Of a stretch of DNA of 64,000 nt, positions 27,293 to 36,029 are shown in pieces. Both the position numbers and the translations under genes were made by a program. The notes under the pieces are model-generated. The model worked only from the letters and a program-made list of their open reading frames with translations. It was not told the origin of the DNA and ran no database searches. The DNA comes from Geopseudomonas aromaticivorans. GTDB taxonomy: Bacteria > Pseudomonadota > Gammaproteobacteria > Pseudomonadales > Pseudomonadaceae. The stretch is from the NCBI RefSeq assembly GCF_019097855.1, contig NZ_JAHRGL010000002.1:142819-206818 (forward strand), read 5' to 3'. Positions within the stretch are counted from its first letter, which is position 1; each line of letters begins with the position of its first letter.

Positions 27293-28702
27293 ATGACCCA
27301 CGAACCCCGACACCCGGGCGAACTCCAGCGCAGCCTGAAGAACCGCCACATCCAGCTGATCGCCCTCGGTGGCGCCATCGGCACCGGCCTGTTCCTCGGC
27401 TCGGCCGGGGTGCTGCAGAGCGCCGGGCCGTCGATGGTCCTCGGCTATGCCATTGCCGGCTGGATTGCCTTTCTGATCATGCGCCAGCTCGGCGAGATGA
27501 TCGTCGAGGAACCGGTGGCCGGCTCGTTCAGCCACTTCGCGCACAAGTACTGGGGCGGCTTCGCCGGCTTTCTCTCCGGCTGGAATTACTGGGCGCTGTA
27601 CATCCTGGTGGGTATGGCCGAGCTGACCGCGGTGGGCAAGTACATCCAGTTCTGGTGGCCGGACGTGCCGACCTGGGCCACGGCGGCGGCGTTCTTCGTG
27701 CTGATCAACGCGATCAACCTGACCAACGTGAAGTTCTTCGGCGAGGCCGAGTTCTGGTTCGCGATCATCAAGGTGGTGGCGGTGGTCGGCATGATCGTGC
27801 TCGGCCTGTGGCTGCTGCTGAGCGGCACCGGCGGCGAGCAGGCGCAGGTCAGCAACCTGTGGCGCCACGGTGGCTTCTTCCCCCACGGCGTCGGCGGGCT
27901 GGTGATGGCGCTGGCGTTCATCATGTTCTCGTTCGGCGGCCTGGAGCTGGTCGGCATCACCGCGGCCGAAGCGGCCGAGCCCAAGAAGGTGATCCCCAAG
28001 GCGATCAACCAGGTGGTCTACCGCATCCTGATCTTCTACGTCGGCGCCCTGGGCGTGCTGCTCTGCCTGTACCCCTGGGATGCGCTGCTGGCCGCCCTCA
28101 ACGCCTCCGGCGACCCCTACAGCAGCAGCCCGTTCGTGCAGATCTTCTCGCTGCTCGGCAGTGAGGTGGCGGCCAACATCCTCAACTTCGTGGTGCTGAC
28201 CGCGGCGCTGTCGGTGTACAACAGCGGCGTCTATTGCAACAGCCGCATGCTCTACGGCCTGGCCGAGCAGGGCAATGCGCCGCGCGCGTTCCTCAGGATC
28301 GACCAGCGCGGCGTGCCGGTGATCGCCATCGGCGCCTCGGCGCTGGTGACCCTGCTGTGCGTGCTGATCAACTACACCCTGCCCAAGGGCGCGCTGGAGC
28401 TGCTGATGTCGCTGGTGGTGGCGGCGCTGGTGATCAACTGGGCGATGATCAGCCTGATCCACCTGAAGTTTCGCGCCGCCAAGCAGAGCGAGGGCGTGCA
28501 GCCGGAGTTCAAGGCGCTGTGGCATCCGTTCGGCAACTACCTGTGCCTGGCCTTCCTGCTGCTGATCCTCGGCGTGATGTGGCAGCTCGAGGGCATTCGC
28601 CTGTCGGTGTACGCGATCCCGGTGTGGCTGCTGGTGATCGGCCTGTGCTACCGGCTCAAATGCGCGTTCGGCGCAGCCCCGAGCCCTCGCACAGCCCGCT
28701 GA
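27293..28702 (+). CDS. aroP: Aromatic amino acid permease
   Basis: A 469-residue amino acid/proton symporter of the APC family with 12 helices. RHIQLIALGGAIGTGLFLGS, MRQLGEMIVEEPVAGSFSHF and the stretch around SGWNYWALYILVGMAELTA are close to E. coli AroP/PheP. It imports phenylalanine, tyrosine and tryptophan. AGGTGA precedes the ATG. It is convergent with phhB 40 bases downstream, a pairing that makes sense because PhhB supports phenylalanine hydroxylation. In P. aeruginosa aroP genes also sit near phh genes (recalled). Confidence 0.85.
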   Translation: MTHEPRHPGELQRSLKNRHIQLIALGGAIGTGLFLGSAGVLQSAGPSMVLGYAIAGWIAFLIMRQLGEMIVEEPVAGSFSHFAHKYWGGFAGFLSGWNYWALYILVGMAELTAVGKYIQFWWPDVPTWATAAAFFVLINAINLTNVKFFGEAEFWFAIIKVVAVVGMIVLGLWLLLSGTGGEQAQVSNLWRHGGFFPHGVGGLVMALAFIMFSFGGLELVGITAAEAAEPKKVIPKAINQVVYRILIFYVGALGVLLCLYPWDALLAALNASGDPYSSSPFVQIFSLLGSEVAANILNFVVLTAALSVYNSGVYCNSRMLYGLAEQGNAPRAFLRIDQRGVPVIAIGASALVTLLCVLINYTLPKGALELLMSLVVAALVINWAMISLIHLKFRAAKQSEGVQPEFKALWHPFGNYLCLAFLLLILGVMWQLEGIRLSVYAIPVWLLVIGLCYRLKCAFGAAPSPRTAR

Positions 28703-28742
28703 GAGCGGCCGCGCGGCTCGCCAGGGCCAGCCCGGACGCTTG

Positions 28743-29087
28743 CTACGCCGTCTTCGCCAGCTGATCGGTGCGCGCCGCCATGATGAAGTCGTTGCGGTGC
28801 AGCCCGCCGATCTTGTGCGTCCACCAGGTCACCGTGACCTTGCCCCACTCGGTGAGTAGCGCCGGGTGATGGCCCTGTGCTTCGGCGATGGCGCCGACGG
28901 CATTGGTGAAGGCCAGGGCGTGCTGGAAGTCGGGGAATCCGAACAGCTTTTCCAGCTGCATCACCCCATCGCGCACCTCGATGTTCCAGTCCGGAATCTG
29001 TCGGATCAGCTCGGCCAGTTCGGCGTCGGAGACCTGCGGCGCGCCGGCGCGGCAGGCTTCGCAGTGGGCTTGCGAGAGGGGATTCAT
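28743..29087 (-). CDS. phhB: Pterin-4a-carbinolamine dehydratase
   Basis: A 114-residue enzyme that recycles the pterin cofactor of phenylalanine hydroxylase by dehydrating 4a-hydroxytetrahydrobiopterin. The family motif is complete: [18 protein letters not shown] with the catalytic histidine pair, followed by [18 protein letters not shown]. The N-terminus [16 protein letters not shown] is typical of Pseudomonas PhhB. GAGGTG lies before the ATG at 29087; an ATG at 29117 would add ten residues. The hydroxylase phhA and regulator phhR are not in this window. It is the last gene of a seven-gene minus-strand run. Confidence 0.93.
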   Translation of the reverse strand: MNPLSQAHCEACRAGAPQVSDAELAELIRQIPDWNIEVRDGVMQLEKLFGFPDFQHALAFTNAVGAIAEAQGHHPALLTEWGKVTVTWWTHKIGGLHRNDFIMAARTDQLAKTA

Positions 29088-29149
29088 GGCGGGCACCTCG
29101 ACGTTTGCAGACTTCATCAGTGTAGGGGGCTCTCGCCAGGTTGCCGCCG

Positions 29150-30466
29150 TCAGATAGCCGCAAGGCAGGCGTCGAGGCTGGCGAAGTCCGGGCGCTGCTC
29201 GACAGATTCGGCCACGCACTGCTCCTGCAGCTGGCGCAGACGCTGCTGTCGCCCGACCTGTTCGTCCGCCGGGCAGCGTTGCAGCAGCTCCTCCAGCAGA
29301 TAGCCGAAGGCGCGCGCCTCGATGCGCTGCAGGACTTGGCCGCGGGCACTGCCGGGGTCGAAGAACGAGGCGGCGCCGAAGTCGCCGAGCAGGCAGTCGC
29401 CCGCCGCATTGACCAGCAGGTTGTGGGCATACAGGTCGCCATGCAGGATGCCGCGCTGGTGCAGGTGCGCCACCGCCGACGCTACGCCGCGGGCGATGCG
29501 CTGTGCCTCGTCGACGCCGAAGCGTCGTTCGCTCGAATAGCAGTCGCGGGTGCAACTGGCCAGCGACGGCGGCCCGGCCAAGGGCTGGAAGGTCGGGTCG
29601 ATCAGCTCCAGCAACAGCCCCGGCGGCGCATCTGCCTGCGCGGCGAGCGGCCCGGCCACGCGGATCAGGTTGACATGCTCGCCAGCAGCGATGCAGGCGG
29701 CCATTTCGCTGTGCGGCAGGCCGTCGCTGGTCACGCTGCCTTTGAACAGCTTGGCCGCCATGGCCTGGGCCGGCTGGCCGTCAAGATGCCACTCGGCGCG
29801 GTGGATGATCCCGGAGGCGCCCTGGCCCAGCACTTCCTGCAGGGCGATGCTTCTGCGCGCAATGGGCGGCAGCGGATGCTCGGCCAGCACCTGCGCCTCG
29901 CGGGTGTCGCTGAACGGGTTGCCGGCAAAGGCCAGCCAGGCCAGGCGCGGCAGTTCCGTCAGCCAGCCGGGTAGGGTGTCGAGGCGGTTGGCGGCGATGC
30001 GCAGCAGCTCCAGGTTCTGGCAGTCCGCCAGGCTGGCCGGCAGGGCGCGCAGGCGGTTGCCGGCCAGCGCCATCTTCTGCAGGCGGGTGCAGGCGCCCAG
30101 CTCGGCGGGCAGGCTCTCCAGCCGGTTGTCGGTCAGGATCAGCCAGCGCAGCCGCGAGGGCAGGGCCGCGGCTGGCACCTGCTGCAACTGGCAGGACTTG
30201 AAGCCGACCATCTCCAGCTTCGCGCAGTCGCCGAGCACTTCCGGCACCGTGGTGAACGGATTGTCCGAGCAGAACAGCACGCGCAGCTTGTGCAGGCGCG
30301 GCAGCTCGGCCGGCAGCTGGCTCAGCTGGTTGCCGGAGAGGTTGAGCACCTCCAGGCTGTCGGCGAGAGCGAAGATCTCGTCGGGGAATTCCGTCAGCCC
30401 GGCGGACAGATCCAGGCGTCGAATACCGGCCAGTTCGCCGCGGCGCAGTTGTTCGAGAGTATGCAT
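29150..30466 (-). CDS. Leucine-rich-repeat protein with C-terminal protein kinase domain
   Basis: A 438-residue cytoplasmic protein. Residues about 15-185 hold roughly seven leucine-rich repeats of 22-24 residues (pattern LxxLxLxxNxLxxLP, e.g. [15 protein letters not shown]). Residues about 205-425 are a Hanks-type kinase: glycine loop GQGASG (214-219), Lys239 in MAAKLF, Glu254, catalytic loop HGDLYAHN (Asp344, Asn349) and DFG (362-364). The usual HRD is HGD, so the loop arginine is missing, but all core catalytic residues remain and activity is expected. The substrate is unknown; repeats suggest protein recognition. It starts 9 bases after grxB and ends before phhB. Confidence 0.85.
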   Translation of the reverse strand: MHTLEQLRRGELAGIRRLDLSAGLTEFPDEIFALADSLEVLNLSGNQLSQLPAELPRLHKLRVLFCSDNPFTTVPEVLGDCAKLEMVGFKSCQLQQVPAAALPSRLRWLILTDNRLESLPAELGACTRLQKMALAGNRLRALPASLADCQNLELLRIAANRLDTLPGWLTELPRLAWLAFAGNPFSDTREAQVLAEHPLPPIARRSIALQEVLGQGASGIIHRAEWHLDGQPAQAMAAKLFKGSVTSDGLPHSEMAACIAAGEHVNLIRVAGPLAAQADAPPGLLLELIDPTFQPLAGPPSLASCTRDCYSSERRFGVDEAQRIARGVASAVAHLHQRGILHGDLYAHNLLVNAAGDCLLGDFGAASFFDPGSARGQVLQRIEARAFGYLLEELLQRCPADEQVGRQQRLRQLQEQCVAESVEQRPDFASLDACLAAI

Positions 30467-30474
30467 GGCGATAT

Positions 30475-31128
30475 TCAGACTGCCCGCTCGAAGTAGGTTT
30501 GCGTGGCGGTGATGCGCGCCACTTCCTCGACATAGGCGCGCACCGCCGGCGGGAAGGCCAGGCCCTTGACCATGCTCAGGTTGCGCAGCCCCGGGTAGAG
30601 CAGCACGTCGTCCCAGCCCAGGGTGTCGCCGTGGGCGCTGGGCAGCGGGAGTGGCGGCAGGCTGGCCAGCATCTCTTCGACCACGGCCCGGTGCTCGGCA
30701 GTTTCAGCCAGGGCCTGGGCGAAGGGGCGCTGGATGATCTGCTCCTTCTTGGCCTGGAAGTAATCGCGGGCGGACTGGGTGGCGAACTCCGGCAGGCCGA
30801 GGGCGATGTCGCGGGGGAACAGCAGGCACCAGTTCGCCAGGCGCACCTGGTTGATGTGCTCCTGGATCGGCAGGTAGTCGCCGTGCGGGCGGATCACCTG
30901 TGCCGGGTTGCCCAGTTCGTCCAGCTTGCGGGCGATGTCCAGGCTCTCGCCCATGGCGCGGCCATCGTCGAACTGCAGGATCGGCACCTGCTTGGCACCG
31001 ATCAGCGCGAAGCAGCTCGCCTCGTCGTCGTTGAGCAGGTAGACCTGCTCCACCGGCACCTGCTTGTAGTGGGCGACCATCTCGGCGCGCACGCAGAACG
31101 GGCAGTGGTCGTACAGATAGAGCTTCAT
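30475..31128 (-). CDS. grxB: Glutaredoxin 2
   Basis: A 217-residue GST-fold glutaredoxin. The N-terminal thioredoxin-like domain begins MKLYLYDHCPFCVRAEM with the CPFC redox site, the cis-proline is in KQVPIL, and a helical C-terminal domain follows (about 85-217). Grx2 reduces protein disulfides and protein-glutathione mixed disulfides in the cytoplasm. Length and motifs match E. coli GrxB. It lies 32 bases after the ion channel gene and 8 bases before the LRR-kinase gene, so cotranscription is likely. Confidence 0.93.
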   Translation of the reverse strand: MKLYLYDHCPFCVRAEMVAHYKQVPVEQVYLLNDDEASCFALIGAKQVPILQFDDGRAMGESLDIARKLDELGNPAQVIRPHGDYLPIQEHINQVRLANWCLLFPRDIALGLPEFATQSARDYFQAKKEQIIQRPFAQALAETAEHRAVVEEMLASLPPLPLPSAHGDTLGWDDVLLYPGLRNLSMVKGLAFPPAVRAYVEEVARITATQTYFERAV

Positions 31129-31160
31129 GCCGCCTCCACGGTCAGGACAGGCTGCAGAGT

Positions 31161-31622
31161 TTAACCGTTCATTCCGCGTTGCGGCCTCGCCATGTTGTGC
31201 TTGATGACTTCCTTCACCGCAGCGGTCATCACCCCGGTGGAGATCCCCAGCATCAGCACGCCGTTGCCGGCCTCCAGTGCACCGAGCAGGCGCCAGCGGG
31301 TGGACAGCACGATGTCGCCATAGCCCAGGGTGGCGAAGGTCACCCCCGAGTAGTACGCCGACGTGGCGAACTCCTCGAACTCGCCGAGCAGCATGAACAG
31401 GCCGGCCCACATGCCGATCTGCACGAAGTAGCCGAGCATCATCAGCAGCATCACCAGGCCCAGCACCAGGAAGTCCCAGAGGAATCCCTTGCGTGGCTCC
31501 ACGGTCTCGCCGGCACGGGTGTCGTAGCGCACGTAGTAACGCAGGCACTGGGCCACGATGAACGCCTCCATGACCAGGCAGAGCAGCATCACCGGAAGGC
31601 CGACCAGCAGGTTGAGCAGCAT
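31161..31622 (-). CDS. Two-helix K+ channel-like protein
   Basis: A 153-residue inner-membrane protein of the Ion_trans_2 type. About three to four helices are visible; the pore-loop region reads SAYYSGVTFATLGYGDIVLS, giving the TLGYGD selectivity filter typical of K+ channels, followed by a C-terminal helix and a basic tail. No RCK/TrkA domain is attached. AAGGAG lies before the ATG. It is directly downstream of the DUF2955 efflux gene (12 bases), which suggests cotranscription, although a joint function is unclear. Confidence 0.85.
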   Translation of the reverse strand: MLLNLLVGLPVMLLCLVMEAFIVAQCLRYYVRYDTRAGETVEPRKGFLWDFLVLGLVMLLMMLGYFVQIGMWAGLFMLLGEFEEFATSAYYSGVTFATLGYGDIVLSTRWRLLGALEAGNGVLMLGISTGVMTAAVKEVIKHNMARPQRGMNG

Positions 31623-31634
31623 GGGGGAATCTCC

Positions 31635-32669
31635 TTAGCAGCCGGGTTGCCGCAGGTGGCGACGTTGGCGGTAGTGGTCGAGCAGGTAGACCATCAGCCA
31701 GGCATACAGGCTGATGGCGATGAACAGCCCCATGCGCAAGGCGAAGGCGCTGTAGACATCCTTGCCGTTGGCGCTGTCCTCCACCGACAGGCCGAGCAGG
31801 ATGATCATGGTCACCAGGCTGTTCAGCCAGAAGCCCGGGCTTTGCCGGCTCGGGCTGAAGCCGTAGAGCTTGCGCGCCACCAGCAGGCCGAACAGCAGCA
31901 TCCACAGGAAGAACATCCACAGGTGCACGAACAGGCCGAGGGCCCACCAGAACAGCACGGCCAGCAGGCCACCGAGCAGGGTCGAGCCGATCAGCTCGCG
32001 CGCGGCAGTGCGCACCGTGGCGGTACAGCTCTGCTGGCCGAGGCCGACCGACTTGAGGATGATCGCCATGTAGGTGGCCGGATCGATCAGCGCCAGCAGC
32101 CAGGCCGGCAGCACCACCAGAGCGGCGCGCAGTGCCACCCAGCTGGCTTCCGCCGCGGGCAGGGCCAGCTCGGCGGGCAACGCCTGCGCGCCAGCCGGTT
32201 CGGGAAACAGCCAGTGGCTGACGGGCAGCATCAGCACGGCGAGCAGCAGGTTCTGCACCAGGGCGTTGATGACCATCAGCGCCAGGGCGAAGTCGGCGGT
32301 GCCGGCGGCCGAAATCATGGTCAGGCCGATCACCAGGAAGGTGGTGACCAGGCCGTTGCCCCCCGTCAGGCCGTGGCGGAAGGCCAGGAACAGGCACAGG
32401 CCCACCAGCAATACGCCGCTCAATGCGGCGTAGCGCAGCAGCGGGATCAGCAGCAGGCCGCTGCCGGTGGTCAGCAGCACCACCAGGGTCAGGCCCAGCC
32501 CCGCCTTGGGCGACAGCGGGCGGTCGAGCTTGGCGAGCAGGAACAGGGCGAACAGCGGGGCAATGAAGGGCAACGGCAGCCCCAGGCCGAAGCTGACCGC
32601 CAGGCCCAGCGCGGTGCCGCTGGCCAGGCGCAGCGCGCGCTGGGCGCGGGGTTCACGCCGGTTAGCCAT
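31635..32669 (-). CDS. DUF2955 membrane protein, efflux permease component
   Basis: A 344-residue membrane protein with about ten helices arranged as two repeated bundles, resembling the FusC/AaeB-like permeases. The second half holds SVGLGQQSCTATVRTAARELIGSTLLGG, here recognised by its core RTAARELIGSTLLGG. DUF2955 proteins regularly sit with an HlyD adaptor and an outer membrane factor and are taken to be the inner-membrane part of a tripartite exporter. The start is the ATG at 32669, 8 bases after the HlyD stop, with no strong ribosome binding site; translation may be coupled. Substrate is unknown. Confidence 0.85.
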   Translation of the reverse strand: MANRREPRAQRALRLASGTALGLAVSFGLGLPLPFIAPLFALFLLAKLDRPLSPKAGLGLTLVVLLTTGSGLLLIPLLRYAALSGVLLVGLCLFLAFRHGLTGGNGLVTTFLVIGLTMISAAGTADFALALMVINALVQNLLLAVLMLPVSHWLFPEPAGAQALPAELALPAAEASWVALRAALVVLPAWLLALIDPATYMAIILKSVGLGQQSCTATVRTAARELIGSTLLGGLLAVLFWWALGLFVHLWMFFLWMLLFGLLVARKLYGFSPSRQSPGFWLNSLVTMIILLGLSVEDSANGKDVYSAFALRMGLFIAISLYAWLMVYLLDHYRQRRHLRQPGC

Positions 32670-32677
32670 GGACGTGC

Positions 32678-33817
32678 TCAGTAGGCATAGGACAGCCAGC
32701 TCATCAGGAACAGGAACAGGCGACCGAGTGGGTTGAGCGGATTGCCCTCGGTGGGGAACGCCATGACATCGGCCTGGCCACCCACGCGGATGCCGCGCAG
32801 CTTGGCCAACCTGGCCGCCTCGCCCGCGGCGAACTCGACGATCACCGGGAAGCGCTGCGCCGGGCGCAGCCAGTCGCGGCTGTTCTCCACGTTGGGCAGG
32901 GTGCCGGGAGCGGTGCTCTGGCCGACGCTGACGCCGTAGCCGACGCTGCGCACCCGTCCTGCGAACACCTCGCCGGGCAGGACGTCCAGCACGATGGCCA
33001 CCGGCGTGTCGGGCTCGATTCGGCCCAGGTTGTTCTCGGTCATTTCCGCATTGATCCACACGTCCTGGATGGTGATCAGGGTCATCACCGGATTGCCTGC
33101 CACGGCGAAATGGCCAACGTCGGTGCGCAGATCGGTGATCAGCCCGGCCGAGAGTGCGCGCACTTTGGTATTGGCCAGATCCAGTTCGGCTTTTGACAAT
33201 GCGGTGGCGGCGCTGCGCAACAGGGCGTTCTGCTCGTCGCTGCCGCCTTGCTGTTCGCGTGCCCGCTGCACTTCGGCGCGGGCCGCGGCGACCTGACTGA
33301 TGGACTGCACATGGGTCGCCCGCGACACCTCGAGGCGGCGCAGGGAAATGGTGCCCGGGTCCTCGCGGTACAGCCGCTCGAGACGATCGCGGTCCTGCTG
33401 CGACTTGAGCTCGTTGGCTTCGGCGGCGCGCAGGGAGGCCTGCGCCGACTCGATGCCGGCGGTACTGGCGGCGATCTGCCGGCGGGTCGACTCGAGGTCG
33501 GCGCGGGCCCGCTCGACGGCGATCTGGTACTGCTCGGGGTCCACCTCGAACAGGACTGCGCCTGCCTCGACCATCTGGTTGTCGCGCACCAGCACCCGGG
33601 TCACCCGGCCGGCCACTTCGGCAGCCACCGGCACGACGAAGGCCTGCACCCGTGCCTGCTGGGTGTAGGGGGTGAAGCGGTCGGCCAGCAGGTACCACAG
33701 CAGGCTCAGGGCGATCAGCCCGACCACCCACTTCACCCCCGTGTTGACCGGGTCGGCCGGCGGCTTTTCCGCAGGGGGGGCAGGAACCGCGGGAGCGGGC
33801 TGGGCTGCGTCACTCAT
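32678..33817 (-). CDS. HlyD/EmrA-family periplasmic adaptor
   Basis: A 379-residue membrane-fusion protein: a proline-rich cytoplasmic start, one membrane helix (about 29-47), a first lipoyl half (AFVVPVAAEVAGRVTRVLV), a long alpha-hairpin coiled coil (about 100-210), the second lipoyl half and a beta-barrel domain. It links an inner-membrane pump to the outer membrane factor. Its start overlaps the stop of the outer membrane factor gene by 8 bases, and GAGGAAAG precedes the ATG. With the DUF2955 gene it forms a complete tripartite exporter. Confidence 0.92.
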   Translation of the reverse strand: MSDAAQPAPAVPAPPAEKPPADPVNTGVKWVVGLIALSLLWYLLADRFTPYTQQARVQAFVVPVAAEVAGRVTRVLVRDNQMVEAGAVLFEVDPEQYQIAVERARADLESTRRQIAASTAGIESAQASLRAAEANELKSQQDRDRLERLYREDPGTISLRRLEVSRATHVQSISQVAAARAEVQRAREQQGGSDEQNALLRSAATALSKAELDLANTKVRALSAGLITDLRTDVGHFAVAGNPVMTLITIQDVWINAEMTENNLGRIEPDTPVAIVLDVLPGEVFAGRVRSVGYGVSVGQSTAPGTLPNVENSRDWLRPAQRFPVIVEFAAGEAARLAKLRGIRVGGQADVMAFPTEGNPLNPLGRLFLFLMSWLSYAY

Positions 33818-35348
33818 CTTGGCTTTCCTCGGTGGGCGCCGGCGCGGCGCCGGGCGTAGGGGCGTCGAGCAGCTCGCCCCAGTCGGTGCGTCGCTGCATC
33901 TGCGCGCGGCTGGCCGGATCGACCCGCGGCCGGGCGCTGTGCCAGCCGCCGCCGAGGGCCTTGTACAGGGCGATCAGGTTGCTCACCGCACTGTTGCGCG
34001 TCACCAGGTAGTTGTCCTGTTGCACCAGCAGCGCCCGCTGGGCATCCAGCACGCGCTGGAAGTCGGCGTAGCCTTCGCGGTACTGGGCGCTGGCCAGGGT
34101 CAGCGAGCGCTCGGCGGAGATCGCCGCCTCGCCGAGGATGCGCTCGCGCTCCAGCGCCTTGCTCAGGCCGCGGGCGGCATCGTCGGCCTCGCGCGCCGCC
34201 TGGCGCACGCTGTCGCGGTAGACCTCGATCAGCTGCTGCAGGCGGGCGTCCTGTACGCGCACGTTGTTGCGGGTGCGACCGTAGTCGAACAGGTTCCAGC
34301 GCAGGCTGGGGCCGCCGACCAGATCGAGGGTATCGGGTGCGCCGTCCAGCGAACTGGTGGACCAGACGATGCTGCCGAGCAGGCTCAGCGAGGGGTAGAG
34401 ATCGGCCTCGGCCACGCCGATCAGCGCCGACTGGGCGGCGACGTTGAGTTCGGCGGCGCGGATGTCCGGGCGGCGGCGCAGCAAGTCGGCCGGCACATCC
34501 TGCAGCACGGCGCGGTCGATCAGCGGGATCAGCCCTTCCCGCTCGGCCAGCTCCGTCAGCGGGCCGGGCGGCCGGCCGACCAGCACGGCCAGGGCGTTGC
34601 GGGTGCGCGCCACCTGGTCCTCGAATTCGGGGAGGCTGCTCAGGGTGCCCAGGTACTGGGTCTTGGCCTGTTGCAGGTCGAGCTCGTCGCTCTCGCCGCT
34701 GCTGAACAGCCGCTCGGTGATCTCGTAGCTGCGCTTCTGCTGCTCGGCGTTGCGGCGGGCGACGCGCAGCCGCGCCTCGGTGGTGCGCAGGGCGAAGTAG
34801 GTTTCCGCCACCTGGGCGCGCAGCAGCACCAGCACGTCCTCGTAGTTGGCCTCGGCGGCGAAGTAGGCGGCATCGGCCGACTCGATGGCGCGGCTGAAGC
34901 GGCCCCAGAAATCCAGCTCCCAGCCGACGTCGAAGCCCAGGCTGTGCTGCCAGAAGTGACTGTCCTGCGGGCTGCGCCCACCGGACTGGTTGCGGTCGAG
35001 GTAGACGCTGTCGGCCGTGGCCTGCTGCAGCTGCGGGTAGCGGCCGCTCTGGGCGATGCCCAGCTGGGCGCGCGCTTCCATCACCCGCAGGCCGGCGATC
35101 TTCAGGCTGGCGTTGTGGGCATCGGCTTCGGCGATCAGCCGGTCCAGCAGCGGATCGTCGAACACCCGCCACCATTCGCGGATATCGGGGCCGGCCCGCT
35201 GCTGGCTGGCCTGCTCGATGGCCGGGCTGTGCCACTGCTCGACCCAGGCCTCGCCGGGCGGCGAGAAGTCCGGCCCCAGGCGCACGCAACCGCTCAGGCC
35301 GAGTGCGCCGAGCAGGAGCAGGCGGCCTGGGCGAAGCGAGGGCGACAT
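33810..35348 (-). CDS. NodT-type outer membrane efflux lipoprotein
   Basis: A 512-residue TolC-family channel. The leader LLLLGALGLSGC ends in a lipobox Cys at about residue 21, and two OEP repeats follow (about 60-260 and 280-470), including the RRPDIRAAELNVAAQSALIG region known from OprM-type channels. It provides the outer-membrane exit of the HlyD/DUF2955 exporter. The C-terminal 50 residues are extended and proline-rich. It is the first gene of the minus-strand operon; a second NodT-type gene lies in the RND operon at 47015. Confidence 0.92.
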   Translation of the reverse strand: MSPSLRPGRLLLLGALGLSGCVRLGPDFSPPGEAWVEQWHSPAIEQASQQRAGPDIREWWRVFDDPLLDRLIAEADAHNASLKIAGLRVMEARAQLGIAQSGRYPQLQQATADSVYLDRNQSGGRSPQDSHFWQHSLGFDVGWELDFWGRFSRAIESADAAYFAAEANYEDVLVLLRAQVAETYFALRTTEARLRVARRNAEQQKRSYEITERLFSSGESDELDLQQAKTQYLGTLSSLPEFEDQVARTRNALAVLVGRPPGPLTELAEREGLIPLIDRAVLQDVPADLLRRRPDIRAAELNVAAQSALIGVAEADLYPSLSLLGSIVWSTSSLDGAPDTLDLVGGPSLRWNLFDYGRTRNNVRVQDARLQQLIEVYRDSVRQAAREADDAARGLSKALERERILGEAAISAERSLTLASAQYREGYADFQRVLDAQRALLVQQDNYLVTRNSAVSNLIALYKALGGGWHSARPRVDPASRAQMQRRTDWGELLDAPTPGAAPAPTEESQDE

Positions 35349-35720
35349 GGGGCAGGCCTGGGAGCGTCAGGTCTGCTGCCGGCGGTCAGACCCGCCAACG
35401 GCTGGTCGATCCCTGACCCAGTGCCAGAACAGCCGGTGACCGATCGTAGGAGTCACCTGGCCTATGAGCGGTTGGCTGGCTAGCGGCGTCTTCTCGACAG
35501 GGGGCGTGTGCAGCATCGCTTATCTCCTTGCAGGTCGCTGCAACGATGCGAAATCGGTAAGCCCAGCATAGTTACTCCTCGGGCGGAGGAGGGTGGCAAC
35601 AGGGTCCGAAGTTGTTGTTCGCGATGACAGCGCGGATGTCCGGGTGATGCCTAAGCGGTTGCGTCTTGTGTGGTGGTTCTGTGGCGGAAATCTCCATGGC
35701 CTGATTTTGATCATGGCGGG

Positions 35721-35736
35721 TGGCGATTTATTGGCT
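35721..35736 (+). promoter_or_regulatory. Weak sigma-54-type promoter candidate
   Basis: TGGCGATTTATTGGCT keeps GG and GC at the -24/-12 spacing (10 bases between) but departs from TGGCACG..TTGC at several positions. It lies about 290 bases before the decarboxylase start. Confidence 0.25.
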
Positions 35737-35814
35737 GCGGTCCGGTTGTCGATTGGCCGTTCACAACTACCCTGCAATACACGGGCGTAAAAACGGAGCA
35801 TTGGGATGTCGCTT

Positions 35815-35853
35815 GCCATCTCTGCGGCAGTCGTTCGACTGCCGCCATCTCTG
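35815..35853. repeat. 22-base palindrome flanked by 10-base direct repeats
   Basis: Arms GCGGCAGTCG (35824-35833) and CGACTGCCGC (35836-35845) are perfect, with a TT centre. GCCATCTCTG occurs as direct repeats at 35815-35824 and 35844-35853, one at each edge. It sits about 180-215 bases before the decarboxylase start, so it could be an operator, an mRNA leader hairpin, or a small element's footprint. Confidence 0.6.
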
Positions 35854-36029
35854 GGGGTGTGCTGCGTTTGTGCAAATGGACGGGCGCGAGGTTGCCTCGA
35901 ATACCTGCTGCCACCGAGCACAAGAATGGCGACTGCCACTTCGGGTGCCTGAAGAAAAACACGTGCTGTCCCTGCCGCGCGTATGTCCTTGGCGACAGCT
36001 GCGGTCAGTCTTCACAGAGGAGTTCCTCA

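Larger units (their letters stand above)
35349..36029. other. 681-base non-coding leader between efflux operon and decarboxylase
   Basis: No convincing gene on either strand; the overlapping frames have poor composition. It holds the promoters of the divergent efflux operon and decarboxylase. Inside are a sigma-54-like -24/-12 match (35721-35736), a palindrome nested in direct repeats (35815-35853), and a short hairpin CTCCTC-GGGCG-GAGGAG (35575-35591). Confidence 0.5.

Noticed and set aside
35575-35591. CTCCTC-GGGCG-GAGGAG hairpin
   Set aside because: Only six base pairs and no T-tract; mentioned within the gap but not called as a terminator.
35670-36029. In-frame upstream extension of the decarboxylase N-terminus
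   Set aside because: The extension has poor composition and no family match; AGAGGAG immediately before 36030 marks the start.
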